Made by a program: the position numbers and the translations under genes
In this document: piece after piece, positions 8,574 through 16,682 of the stretch
How positions within the stretch are numbered: the stretch's first letter is position 1
Layout: each line of letters begins with the position of its first letter
The notes under the pieces: model-generated
Seen by the model: only the letters and a program-made list of their open reading frames with translations
The model's database searches: none
Told to the model about the DNA's origin: nothing
Assembly (NCBI GenBank): GCA_951812625.1
Contig: CATOSP010000002.1
Coordinates: 908,880 to 972,879, forward strand
Origin: an uncultured Dehalococcoidia bacterium
GTDB taxonomy: Bacteria; Chloroflexota; Dehalococcoidia; Lucifugimonadales; UBA3495
DNA length: 64,000 nucleotides
Direction: 5' to 3'

Positions 8574-9626
8574 TTACTTGAACTCCGGCATTACCTCTTC
8601 CGTCAGCAGCTTCAGGCTCCGCTGCACCGCTTCCTTGGGGAGAAAGCCCCCAGGGTTCAGCTCGGCGGTGACCCCGGTGATTCCCAGCATCTCCTGGAAC
8701 TGGTGCAGCTTGTCTATCACACGCTCGGGGCTGCCAAAGACTACCCTGGTCTCCAGCAGGTCTTCGTAGGTCGCATTAGCCAGACGCTCGTAGCGGGACT
8801 GGCGTCTGCCAGTGCTCTCGGTGCCCTCGCGTCCGTAGGAGTATTCAAACAACTCCCTCTGTCGCTTGAAGAATGCCTCTATGCTGTCCTTGGGTTCCTC
8901 GATAGCCTCGGAATCGCTGGGCGCCACGTACATGGGGAATCGGACGTTGATGTCCCCGCCTTCGCCGGGGTGTCCCGCCGCCTTCCATTCCTCCCGGTAT
9001 TCCATGAGATTGGTCTTCAGGTCCTCGACGTCCATTGCCCGCAGTCCCAGGAATATAGGGTAGCCCAGCCGCCCAATGCGCCCGAAGCTGTCCTCGCTAC
9101 TGGCGGCAATACGCACCTTGGGATGGGGTTTCTGGTATGGCAAGGGCGAGATGGTCGCGTTGGTAATCGTGTTGTACTTCCCCTCGTATGAGAAAGTCTC
9201 GCCGGACCATGCCTGAAGGATAATGTCCAGAGCTTCCTGGAACCGCTCCTTGCTCTCTCCGTAGTCGATTCCCATGATGTCGTAGGCGCGGACATTGCCG
9301 CTACGCCCGACACCGAACTCGAAACGACCCTCGCTGATCTGGTCCACAGTGGCTGCTTCCTCGGCAATGCGCAGCGGGTGAATCATTGGCAGCACCTGCA
9401 CCGCCATGCCGACCCTGAGCCGCTTAGTACGGGTTGCAATAGAACTGGCAACTACGATGGGCGCGGACAGGACCGAGCGTCCGGGTGCGAAGTGGGCCTC
9501 TCCAAGCCATACCGTGTCCAGGCCGAGTTCTTCGGCCAAGTCCACCTCTTCCATCGCTTCACGGAAGGCTTCCTGGTGGGATTCCGCGCGGCCCATTGTG
9601 AAGTCGCAGTTTATTCCAAAGTCCAT
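8574..9626 (-). CDS. LLM-class flavin-dependent oxidoreductase
   Basis: A 350-residue bacterial luciferase-like TIM barrel. Recognisable elements are the EVDLAEELGLDTVWLGEAHF segment, the following VVASSIATRTKRLRVG strand-helix, and GRFEFGVGRSG near residue 100. Such enzymes bind FMN or F420 and carry out monooxygenation or hydride transfer. It is first in a minus-strand run with the HpaB-like gene (67 bases from its start) and the VOC gene. FMN versus F420 use cannot be decided by eye. Confidence 0.88.
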   Translation of the reverse strand: MDFGINCDFTMGRAESHQEAFREAMEEVDLAEELGLDTVWLGEAHFAPGRSVLSAPIVVASSIATRTKRLRVGMAVQVLPMIHPLRIAEEAATVDQISEGRFEFGVGRSGNVRAYDIMGIDYGESKERFQEALDIILQAWSGETFSYEGKYNTITNATISPLPYQKPHPKVRIAASSEDSFGRIGRLGYPIFLGLRAMDVEDLKTNLMEYREEWKAAGHPGEGGDINVRFPMYVAPSDSEAIEEPKDSIEAFFKRQRELFEYSYGREGTESTGRRQSRYERLANATYEDLLETRVVFGSPERVIDKLHQFQEMLGITGVTAELNPGGFLPKEAVQRSLKLLTEEVMPEFK

Positions 9627-9824
9627 TTGTCACCTCTGTCACCTCGTTGTGCGCGAGCCTTGGACTGAGGGCGCGCCACGGGACTCTGAGGCCGAGCCAC
9701 ATGCCCCACGCCTTGGCGCAACAGTATATCACCGCCCGTCCAGGGTCAAGGGTCACTTGTATTTCCTGCGCATGGGCGAAGGATATTGCCTGAATTCGTC
9801 GTAAATGGCCCGCCAGAATCAGGA

Positions 9825-9855
9825 TTGACAGGCGTCGGGCTGCCTAGTGTATATT
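9825..9855 (+). promoter_or_regulatory. Candidate sigma70 promoter for the BNR-repeat gene
   Basis: A consensus TTGACA at 9825-9830 is followed by TGTATA (17-base spacer) or TATATT (19-base spacer, ending 9855), about 80 bases upstream of the GTG/ATG start region at 9933-9936. This lies in the 309-base divergent gap between the LLM gene and the BNR gene. Nothing else was recognised in the gap. Confidence 0.55.
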
Positions 9856-9935
9856 GCCTGCAATCTGCCGGGATGCCTGAAGGCCTGAACACCACCCGGC
9901 GGTGCCCTAATGCTCCAATCAAGGAGGTAACGGTG

Positions 9936-10904
9936 ATGGCAGGAAGCTATAGCATTCTTGTGGGAACGACCGGCGCAGGGCTGTTCCATAGCCCAGACTC
10001 GGGGGATAGCTGGAGCCGGATTGGCAGCCCGATACCGGGCGAGTCCCAGATCAGGGCGCTGGCGGTGGACCCCCAGAGCACCAACGTGGTGTATGCGGGG
10101 GCCAATAATGGAATCTATCGCAGCGAAGACTCAGGGGGCAATTGGGTCAGGCTGGACTCTCCGATGGAGGGGTTGAACATCTGGTCAATCGCCATTGACC
10201 CTGGCGACTCCAAGACCATCTTCGTCGGAACGAGCCCTCCGTTCCTGTTCCGCTCCCAGGACGGCGGCAAAAGCTGGGAGAAGTTGCCGGCTACCATAGC
10301 CCAGGAGTGTGCCATCGGGTCGCCGAGGGTGACCGCGATGCTGGTGGACCCGGTAGACCGAGGCACGGTGCTGGCCGGGGTTGAGATCGACGGAGTGTAC
10401 CGGAGCAGGGATGGTGGGGATACCTGGGCGCATGTGGACTCGGGGATCACCAACCCGGACATCCACGGGATGGCGTTCAGCGTTGGTGAGCAGAAGACAG
10501 TGCTGGTGAGCACGCCACGGGAAATATTCGCCAGCCAGGACGACGCCGAGACCTTCCAGTCCCTGACGGTGACCTCGTCCTTCCCGATGCCCTACTGCCG
10601 GTGGGTGGCAGTGAAGGCCGACGACCCCCGCGTACTGTTCGCGGCGAATGGCGACGCAGCTATCGGCAACACCGGGACTGTCCAGCGTTCCTCCGACGGT
10701 GGCCAGACCTGGGAGACTCGACCCCTGCCGGTGGAGCCGAACTCACCGGTCTGGAACTTCGCAACCCACCACGCAGACCCGGAGCTCATCCTGGCCAACA
10801 GCGTATACGGCGAGCTATACCGCAGCGCCGACGGCGGCGAGAACTGGGAGAAGCTGAAGAAGGAGTTCACCGAGGTCCGGGCCCTGGCCTGGACGCCCAA
10901 CTGA
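9936..10904 (+). CDS. BNR/Asp-box beta-propeller protein
   Basis: A 322-residue protein built almost entirely of Asp-box repeats. Seven S-x-D-x-x-x-x-W/F units are visible (SPDSGDSW, SEDSGGNW, SQDGGKSW, SRDGGDTW, SQDDAETF, SSDGGQTW, SADGGENW), predicting a seven-bladed propeller like sortilin/VPS10 or photosynthesis-assembly proteins. No signal peptide or sialidase catalytic set is seen, so it is probably cytoplasmic and not a sialidase. The start at 9936 follows AAGGAGG at 9921. A GTG three bases earlier is an alternative start. Function unknown. Confidence 0.85.
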   Translation: MAGSYSILVGTTGAGLFHSPDSGDSWSRIGSPIPGESQIRALAVDPQSTNVVYAGANNGIYRSEDSGGNWVRLDSPMEGLNIWSIAIDPGDSKTIFVGTSPPFLFRSQDGGKSWEKLPATIAQECAIGSPRVTAMLVDPVDRGTVLAGVEIDGVYRSRDGGDTWAHVDSGITNPDIHGMAFSVGEQKTVLVSTPREIFASQDDAETFQSLTVTSSFPMPYCRWVAVKADDPRVLFAANGDAAIGNTGTVQRSSDGGQTWETRPLPVEPNSPVWNFATHHADPELILANSVYGELYRSADGGENWEKLKKEFTEVRALAWTPN

Positions 10905-10929
10905 CTCCCGCCACACGTAGGCCACTGTC

Positions 10930-10959
10930 GACGGGGCAGACCCTAGAGTCTGCCCCGTC
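10930..10959 (+). terminator. Hairpin terminator after the BNR gene
   Basis: GACGGGGCAGAC (10930-10941) pairs perfectly with GTCTGCCCCGTC (10948-10959) around a six-base loop, 26 bases beyond the BNR stop codon. No strong T-tract follows, so it may act as a weak terminator or transcript stabiliser. Confidence 0.6.
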
Positions 10960-11022
10960 CGCATTATAAGGGTATGTGTCTGCAGAGACCCGAACGACTG
11001 GAGCGTAGAACAGGAGGCCAGT

Positions 11023-11868
11023 ATGACACAGGCACAGAGCGTTCTCGATCCCCGGGCGGCGGGGGGGAGGCGGCTGGAAGGCAAGATCGCAGTGGTTACG
11101 GGGGCAGGACAGGGCCACGGGCGCGCCACTGCCAGGAGGTTCGTGGAGGAGGGCGCGACGGTGATGATCGCGGACCGGCACCAGCCCGGCGCGGACCGAG
11201 TGCGCGATGAGCTAGTGGCATACGGCGGTACAGCCGAGACCTTCATCGGGGACATCTCCAGCCACGAGACCGCCAAAGCCTTGATCGATGCTGCGAAAGA
11301 CCGCTTCGGCAGGACCGATATCCTGGTGAACAATGTGGGCGGGGCGTTCCGGCTCCCCGGCAGCGGCGAGATGGGCTGGGAGAAGACGCCGGAAGACCTG
11401 ATGGGCAACGTTCAGAACAACCTGTTCACCTGCCTTTGGTGCTGCTGGGCGGTCGCTCCGGTGATGATCGAGCAGGGGGCCGGGTCGATCATCAACTTCG
11501 GGTCCCACGCCGTCCGGGGGATGGGGCGGCTGGGTTACGCGGCGGCCAAGGGTGGTGTGTGGGCGATCACCACGAGCCTTGCCCTGGAGCTTGCGCCGTA
11601 CAACGTGCGGATCAACCTCGTGGTGCCCCACTCGAGCACGCGTCCGGAGGGGGACACGCTGGTGACGCGCATACCAGGGGAGACGCCGCCTCCCGGGGGT
11701 CGAGGGCCCGCGCCGGTCGGCGGGGCCAGCCTGACGCCGATTCCGCTGAACCGTCCGGGCACACCGGAGGAGGTTGCCGCAGCGGTTACGTTCCTTGCAT
11801 CGGACGATGCATCCTTCACCACCGGGGAGTCCATCTGTGTCGGCGGCGGGGCTTTCTGCCGGTTGTAA
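11023..11868 (+). CDS. SDR-family NAD(P)-dependent oxidoreductase
   Basis: A 281-residue classical short-chain dehydrogenase. The cofactor motif TGAGQGHG spans residues 26-33, NNVG stabilises the core, and the catalytic Tyr172 and Lys176 lie in GYAAAKGG, with Ser161 as the likely third residue. The C-terminus (LASDDASFTTGESICVGGG) is typical of FabG-like SDRs that reduce or oxidise a hydroxyl/keto group. AGGAGG lies about five bases before the ATG. It converges on the MetE-like gene, with stop codons only six bases apart. Substrate unknown. Confidence 0.9.
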   Translation: MTQAQSVLDPRAAGGRRLEGKIAVVTGAGQGHGRATARRFVEEGATVMIADRHQPGADRVRDELVAYGGTAETFIGDISSHETAKALIDAAKDRFGRTDILVNNVGGAFRLPGSGEMGWEKTPEDLMGNVQNNLFTCLWCCWAVAPVMIEQGAGSIINFGSHAVRGMGRLGYAAAKGGVWAITTSLALELAPYNVRINLVVPHSSTRPEGDTLVTRIPGETPPPGGRGPAPVGGASLTPIPLNRPGTPEEVAAAVTFLASDDASFTTGESICVGGGAFCRL

Positions 11869-11874
11869 TCGCGG

Positions 11875-13008
11875 TTACCAGCCCCACATCTCACGCGCCG
11901 TCTCGACCACCAACTCGATCTTTCGCCACTGCTGTTCCTCGGTGAGGAGGTTGCCAGCGGCAGTGGAGGCGAAACCGCACTGGGGGCTCAAGCCGAGGTA
12001 GTCCTCCGGGATGTAGCGGCAGGCCTCGTCGAGCCGGTCCAAGAGGCGCTCCCGGGACTCAAGCTGGGGGACCTTGGTGCTGACCAGGCCCAGGACGACC
12101 ACCTTGCCCCTGGGGACGAAACGGAGGGGTTCGAAGCCCCCGGCACGTTCGGTGTCGTATTCGAGGAGAAACCGGTCGACGTTGAGGCTGCCGAACAGCT
12201 TCTCGGCGATGGGTTCATAGCCGCCCTCGGCGTACCACTTGCTCTCGTTGTTGCCCCGGCAGATGTGAATGGCCACCGCGGGGGCATTCAAGCCCCACGC
12301 ACCAGCTGCGCTCCTCGCCGCCTCAGCGCACATGTTGTCGGCGGCGATGGCTTCATCGAACATCCCGTCCGGGTCTTCCCCCATTTCCTCCAGCCTCCTG
12401 CGCCACTGCGGGTCGACGTAGTAGCTGTACCTTGGGGCGTCGATCTGGATGTACCGGACTCCTTCCTCGACCAAGGCCTCGACCTCGGACTTGATTATCT
12501 CCGCGATGTCCCAGAGGAGGTCGGAGCGGGTGGGATAGAACTGGTCGGTGAGGCCGGGCTGGTAGCTGATCGCGGGGAACTGGCTGGGACTGGGGACAGT
12601 GATCTTGTGCTGACCGGGCACGTGCTGGCGCATGAAGGCTGACTGATGCCCGGTGAGCCGGCGGACCTGCTTCAGTTTGCCGCCCACAACCTGCCGAGTG
12701 CCCTGTTCGCTGGGTTGACCGCCGGGGCCGCGCCATATGCGGACGTTGGCGGGCTGATCGACGGTCACGTAGCCTTCGACAGACTCTATCAGGTCGTTCT
12801 GAAACCCGGTACGGCGGAACTCACCGTCGGTAAAGATGTCGATGTCGGCCCTGCCCTGCCGATAGAGGGCCGCCACTATTGCCCTGTCCTCGACCTCCCG
12901 AAGCTCCGCTTCGTCCAGAATTCCCTGTTGGAAAGCAGCGCGTGCCTCCTTGAGCTCGGGGGGGCGCAGCAGGCTCCCCACGTGGTCGGCGCGGTAAACT
13001 TCCGGCAT
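11875..13008 (-). CDS. MetE-like cobalamin-independent methyltransferase domain protein
   Basis: A 377-residue protein read from the ATG at 13008 (MPEVYRADHVGSLLRPPELK), which has a GGAG site. It corresponds to the catalytic C-terminal half of methionine synthase MetE. The zinc ligands are kept: His248 and Cys250 in HICRGNN, a glutamate in FLLEYDTE, and the cysteine in SPQCGFAS. Stand-alone MetE cores transfer methyl groups from donors other than polyglutamyl folate, or demethylate small substrates. The missing N-terminal half argues against ordinary MetE. The true donor and acceptor are unknown. Confidence 0.85.
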   Translation of the reverse strand: MPEVYRADHVGSLLRPPELKEARAAFQQGILDEAELREVEDRAIVAALYRQGRADIDIFTDGEFRRTGFQNDLIESVEGYVTVDQPANVRIWRGPGGQPSEQGTRQVVGGKLKQVRRLTGHQSAFMRQHVPGQHKITVPSPSQFPAISYQPGLTDQFYPTRSDLLWDIAEIIKSEVEALVEEGVRYIQIDAPRYSYYVDPQWRRRLEEMGEDPDGMFDEAIAADNMCAEAARSAAGAWGLNAPAVAIHICRGNNESKWYAEGGYEPIAEKLFGSLNVDRFLLEYDTERAGGFEPLRFVPRGKVVVLGLVSTKVPQLESRERLLDRLDEACRYIPEDYLGLSPQCGFASTAAGNLLTEEQQWRKIELVVETAREMWGW

Positions 13009-13138
13009 TCCTCTTTCTCCTGCAAGGACAGGGTTGCGCCACAAGAATATGGTGTGGCGGGAAGGCCGTGTCAAGACCGGCGCCTCCTGCGGGGGCACTC
13101 CGGTGTTTTTCCACTCCCCGTGTCCACACGGGCAGGCT

Positions 13139-13666
13139 CTACGCGGTTTCCCCTTCTGCCAGGCCCGATCCCTGCAGGGAACCTTTGGCCAACTGACGCC
13201 AGTAGTCCATCTTCTGCCAGTGTTCGATCAGGTCCGACAGACCCAGGCCTGACGAACCTGAATCATCACTCCTGGCAGCATTCTCCAACCCGCGTTTCAT
13301 GGCGCAGATGGGGACCGGGTCTTCTACGGTGCGGGGGATGAGGCCGCGTTCGGCGGCATTGGGCAGGAGGGCACGCAGCACCTCGCGGGCCTGGGGGAGC
13401 ACCCGGCGTTCCTGGAGGCAGCGGCTAAGGTAGTTCTGGAGAGCCGTGAGGTTCCGGGAGTGGTGCCCGCGTTTGGCCATCCGTTTGAACAGCACGGAGG
13501 CCCAATCGAAGGGGTCTTTCACGGGGCCGGACTTGGGGTTGGTCAGGGCGTCGGCAACCTCATCGCAGAATTCCGTGGTGACCTGTCCGAGGCGGTAGAC
13601 CTCGACTTCGGTTGCGTACTTGCGGAGGAGGGCTTCAATCTGGGACCTGATCTGGGAGAGAGTCAT
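13139..13666 (-). CDS. Hypothetical protein
   Basis: A 175-residue soluble protein I do not recognise. It has a good AGAGGTG ribosome site six bases before the ATG. The sequence is helix-rich and charged, opening MTLSQIRSQIEALLRKYATE, with a lone Cys pair far apart and a glycine/serine-rich C-terminal tail. There are no membrane segments or signal peptide. It lies between the MetE-like gene and an 880-base repeat-bearing gap. Codon use resembles the neighbours, supporting a real gene. Function unknown. Confidence 0.65.
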   Translation of the reverse strand: MTLSQIRSQIEALLRKYATEVEVYRLGQVTTEFCDEVADALTNPKSGPVKDPFDWASVLFKRMAKRGHHSRNLTALQNYLSRCLQERRVLPQAREVLRALLPNAAERGLIPRTVEDPVPICAMKRGLENAARSDDSGSSGLGLSDLIEHWQKMDYWRQLAKGSLQGSGLAEGETA

Positions 13667-13715
13667 GGTTACACCTCTTCAAGGGAGTTAATGAGTGTGG
13701 ACTGAGGGGGTAAAT

Positions 13716-13735
13716 CCCCCTTTTGCGAAAGGGGG
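13716..13735. repeat. CCCCCTTT hairpin
   Basis: CCCCCTTT and AAAGGGGG form a perfect eight-base stem around TGCG, 50 bases upstream of the hypothetical gene at 13666. Such C/T-G/A hairpins are common intergenic elements. It could be a REP-like sequence or a terminator entering from the right. Confidence 0.5.
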
Positions 13736-13880
13736 AGATTTCTTGATTTTCGGGTCAAGTATGGTAGTCCGTGGCCGACGGACCGGACATCTGAGACGGC
13801 TGGGTCTGCCGAGTGTTCGATCCGGGAGCGGGTCGACCTGTAATGATGGGACGGTAAGCGGACCGGAGAGTGAAGCGAAA

Positions 13881-14069
13881 AACACCGATTTTCCGGTCAT
13901 ATCCGGACAAAACCGGACATTCGGGCTCGCGTGTGACGGAATTTGGGGAGCAGAAGAGCTGCCGGGAGCGGGCTGCGTTTTGATTCCTGGAGCAGTGGCC
14001 GGACAGGAGAGTGGAAAGGAGGAAAACACCGATTTTCCGGTCAAATGCGGACAAAACCGGACATTCGGG
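13881..14069 (+). repeat. Paired 45-base direct repeats
   Basis: Two copies, 13881-13925 and 14025-14069, start AACACCGATTTTCCGGTC and end CCGGACATTCGGG. They differ at two positions. Each is preceded by a diverged CCGGA...GAGAGTG stretch, so the true unit may be about 65 bases. Each copy holds TTTTCCGG and CCGGACA half-sites capable of folding, and shares the CCGGACATT core with repeats near 6.2 and 53.5 kb. Confidence 0.7.
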
Positions 14070-14426
14070 GTTGGTAGACTTGCAGGAGGCCGAGTCTGGG
14101 GAGGGACTGGCCTGGTGTTTGCGGGTTGCCTTGTCAGGTTTTCTGGACAATGAACATCGTGTGCCTCAGTGGCTGTCCTGGACTGGCCCTGCCCTCCTTA
14201 TGGGGTTTTGCGGTGGAGGGGCTTACGGGTCGGACATAGGCTATGGTACATACGTTCTATCGTTTTGGCAAGGGGTAGGTGTCAGGAAGGATGTGGTCCA
14301 GTTGCGAGTGGAACGACCGATGACCAGCAGTGTGCTGGACTGCCACGACACTGTGGCCATGGGTTGGAAAAAGGTATTGCCGTAAGGAAGAACTCCGCAG
14401 GCGACCTGAGGCTACGACGGGTCTCG

Positions 14427-14455
14427 TTGACACTGGTTGGCTACTCGCCTACCAT
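14427..14455 (+). promoter_or_regulatory. Candidate sigma70 promoter for the LLM/epoxide-hydrolase operon
   Basis: A consensus TTGACA (14427-14432) and TACCAT (14450-14455) are separated by 17 bases. Transcription would begin about 80 bases upstream of the ATG at 14545. The leader contains a small TGGCC/GGCCA hairpin near 14510. Confidence 0.55.
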
Positions 14456-14544
14456 CGGGCCAAGGTGAGACGGTGCACCGGAATAACGCCGACCGAACCA
14501 CTCACAACTGATGGCCAAAGGCCACCTACTGCTCCGAGGAGCCT

Positions 14545-15735
14545 ATGAAGGCGTCATACTTTGCCTGCATGGGGTATGCAGGACGGGACGAATTTCCCCC
14601 GGACTGGCCTGTTGCACCCGCCTACCAGGACTCCACGATAACCATGCGCAGCTATGACGAGGGGATGGACGAATGCGAACTGGCCGAGGAGGTGGGGTTC
14701 GACTGGCTGAGCCTGTCGGAACACCATTATTCCGGCAATCGCATGACGCCCAACCCGGCCGTGATGGCCGCAGCGGTGGCACAACGATGCCGACGAGCCA
14801 GGATCGCCCTGTTGGGCCAACTGTTGCCCATCATCAACCCGGTCCGCGCTGCGGAGGAGATCGGGATGCTGGACAATCTCACGGTCGGAAGGCTGGTGGT
14901 CGCGTTCATGCGCGGGGTGGTCAGTGAAGACCAGGTGTACGACCTGAACCCGGCAGAGGGGCGGGAGCGACTGGTGGAAGGTATGGACCTGGTGCTGAAG
15001 GCATTGACGGAGCCGCAGCCGTTTTCCTGGGAGGGACGCTACTACCGTTACCGCACGGTGTCCGTGTGGCCGAAGCCCGTGCAGCAACCGCTCCCTCCGG
15101 TAATCGTGGCCACGCGCAGCGAGGATGCCCTGAGTTACGCAGCATTGAACCGCCTGGGAGTGGGCATCTCCTATGATCCGGTGGAAGCGACGGCCAGGGT
15201 CACTGAGCGGTACGTACAGTTGTGCCGGGACGCAGGCTGGGAGCCGGAACCGGACCAGATCGTATACCGGGGCGGAATCTGTCTTGCCGAGACGGACCGG
15301 GAGGCAGAGGCGGTGATGGACGGTCTGGAGGCCAGGGGGGTGCAACGCGGACTGGCGGTGGGACCCACACTGTCGCGGGCGATCGCTTCGGCTCGCGCCG
15401 GAGAAGCCTTCGACAAAGGCCGGATATTCGCCGCTGATTCCGGGACACCAGCCGGGCGCGGACTGAGAGGGATGGTGGGGTTTGTAGGAAGCCCGGACAC
15501 GGTAGCGGCGCAGCTCAAGGCGTTCCACGATCAGGCTGGGGTGGGCGTGGTTGACCTGGCGTTTCAGCAGCCGGGGATAACCCACGAGCAGGTGTTGAGG
15601 GGGATTGAACTGTTCGGCCGGGAAGTGCTTCCGCAGATCAAGGAGTTCCAGGCGGGGCGAGGCAGTCCACACCATGATGCCGACCAAAGCTCGCGGGGCG
15701 GGGAAACAGCAGACACTCAAGTCCGGGAGGAATGA
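14545..15735 (+). CDS. LLM-class flavin-dependent oxidoreductase
   Basis: A 396-residue luciferase-like monooxygenase. It shows the YDEGMDECELAEEVGFDWLS segment, SEHHYS at the active-site loop, the GQLLPIINPVRAAEEIGMLD stretch and GRLVVAFMRG. An AGGAG site lies four bases before the ATG at 14545. It is longer than its paralogue at 8574, carrying a polar C-terminal tail. The next gene overlaps it in an ATGA arrangement, so flavoenzyme and hydrolase are probably made together and act on the same substrate, perhaps oxygenation followed by epoxide or ester hydrolysis. Substrate inferred only in outline. Confidence 0.9.
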   Translation: MKASYFACMGYAGRDEFPPDWPVAPAYQDSTITMRSYDEGMDECELAEEVGFDWLSLSEHHYSGNRMTPNPAVMAAAVAQRCRRARIALLGQLLPIINPVRAAEEIGMLDNLTVGRLVVAFMRGVVSEDQVYDLNPAEGRERLVEGMDLVLKALTEPQPFSWEGRYYRYRTVSVWPKPVQQPLPPVIVATRSEDALSYAALNRLGVGISYDPVEATARVTERYVQLCRDAGWEPEPDQIVYRGGICLAETDREAEAVMDGLEARGVQRGLAVGPTLSRAIASARAGEAFDKGRIFAADSGTPAGRGLRGMVGFVGSPDTVAAQLKAFHDQAGVGVVDLAFQQPGITHEQVLRGIELFGREVLPQIKEFQAGRGSPHHDADQSSRGGETADTQVREE

Positions 15736-16610
15736 TGGCTGATTTCAAGACAGGTTCGGTGCTTGCCAACGAGATCAATTTTCACTACCTGGAGATGGGA
15801 GAGGGACCGCTGGCGCTGTGTTTCCACGGGTTTCCCGATCATGCTTACTCTTTCCGCCACCTGCTGCCGGACCTGGCCGAGGCGGGTTTCCGGGGAATCG
15901 CGCCCTTCATGCGGGGGTATGCGCCTACCCAGGCACCAAAGGACGGGAAGTACCAGGCGGTCCTCATGTGCCGGGACGTGGTGGCCCTGATTGATGCCCT
16001 GGGTGATGGGGAAGCTTACCTGATTGGCAACGACTGGGGAGCAGGGGCAGTGACAGGTGCATCCGTGCTCGCGCCGGAGAAGGTGCGCAAGCTGGTAATC
16101 ATAGCCTCCGGCAGAGCAGACCGGGAGCTGCAGATGACATACCAGCACTTGAAGGGGACGTGGCACGGCTACTTCTTCCAGACGCCACAGGCCGAGGAGG
16201 CGGTGGCCCACAACGACTATGCGTTCGTCGAGGAATGGTGGCGGGACGCTTCGCCGGAATGGGACATACCGGCTTCGGCGTTGGCAAGCATCCGAGAAAC
16301 GTTCCGGAAACCGGGGGTGGTCCAGGCGGCACTGAGCTACTACCGGGCGAGATACCGGCCTGAACTTCAGGACCCCTCAGCAAAAGAGGACCAGGACCGG
16401 GTAAACGCGGGTCCGGTGACGGTACCCACGCTGGCGCTGCACGGCACACGGGACCGCCCCAAGCGTCTGGAGGGTTTCGAGAGCGAGAACATGGACCGGT
16501 ACTTCACCGGCGGGCTGGAGAAGGTGATCATCCCCGGCACGGGTCACTTCATGCACCAGGAGAAGCCGGAGGAGGTCAATCCGAGGATTATTGAATTCCT
16601 CAAGCGCTGA
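15732..16610 (+). CDS. Alpha/beta hydrolase, epoxide-hydrolase-like
   Basis: A 292-residue alpha/beta hydrolase. The oxyanion-hole motif HGFP is at residues 32-35, the nucleophile is Asp101 in GNDWGAG, and the catalytic His272 lies in GTGHFMHQ. A likely acid follows in LHGTRDRP. An aspartate nucleophile is the mark of epoxide hydrolases and haloalkane dehalogenases rather than esterases. Two consecutive ATG codons are possible starts. The first overlaps the upstream stop codon (ATGA), showing tight coupling with the LLM flavoenzyme. Confidence 0.9.
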   Translation: MMADFKTGSVLANEINFHYLEMGEGPLALCFHGFPDHAYSFRHLLPDLAEAGFRGIAPFMRGYAPTQAPKDGKYQAVLMCRDVVALIDALGDGEAYLIGNDWGAGAVTGASVLAPEKVRKLVIIASGRADRELQMTYQHLKGTWHGYFFQTPQAEEAVAHNDYAFVEEWWRDASPEWDIPASALASIRETFRKPGVVQAALSYYRARYRPELQDPSAKEDQDRVNAGPVTVPTLALHGTRDRPKRLEGFESENMDRYFTGGLEKVIIPGTGHFMHQEKPEEVNPRIIEFLKR

Positions 16611-16682
16611 GTGATTCGCGGTCGGCAATCGTTTGACGCAACCAACGAGGTGAGCCCAAGGGCTTCCCAGGCCACGGTTCCA

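Larger units (their letters stand above)
13667..14544. other. Long intergenic region with repeats and a promoter
   Basis: About 880 bases with no convincing gene on either strand. It contains a CCCCCTTT/AAAGGGGG hairpin (13716-13735), two near-identical 45-base repeats (13881-13925 and 14025-14069), and a strong promoter for the next gene near its right end. The open frames that cross it show no recognisable protein pattern and no ribosome sites. Confidence 0.6.

Noticed and set aside
9936-10904. Sialidase
   Set aside because: Asp boxes alone do not indicate sialidase; the arginine triad and secretion signal are not seen.
14554-15720. Minus-strand open frame of 388 codons
   Set aside because: Antisense to the well-supported LLM flavoenzyme.
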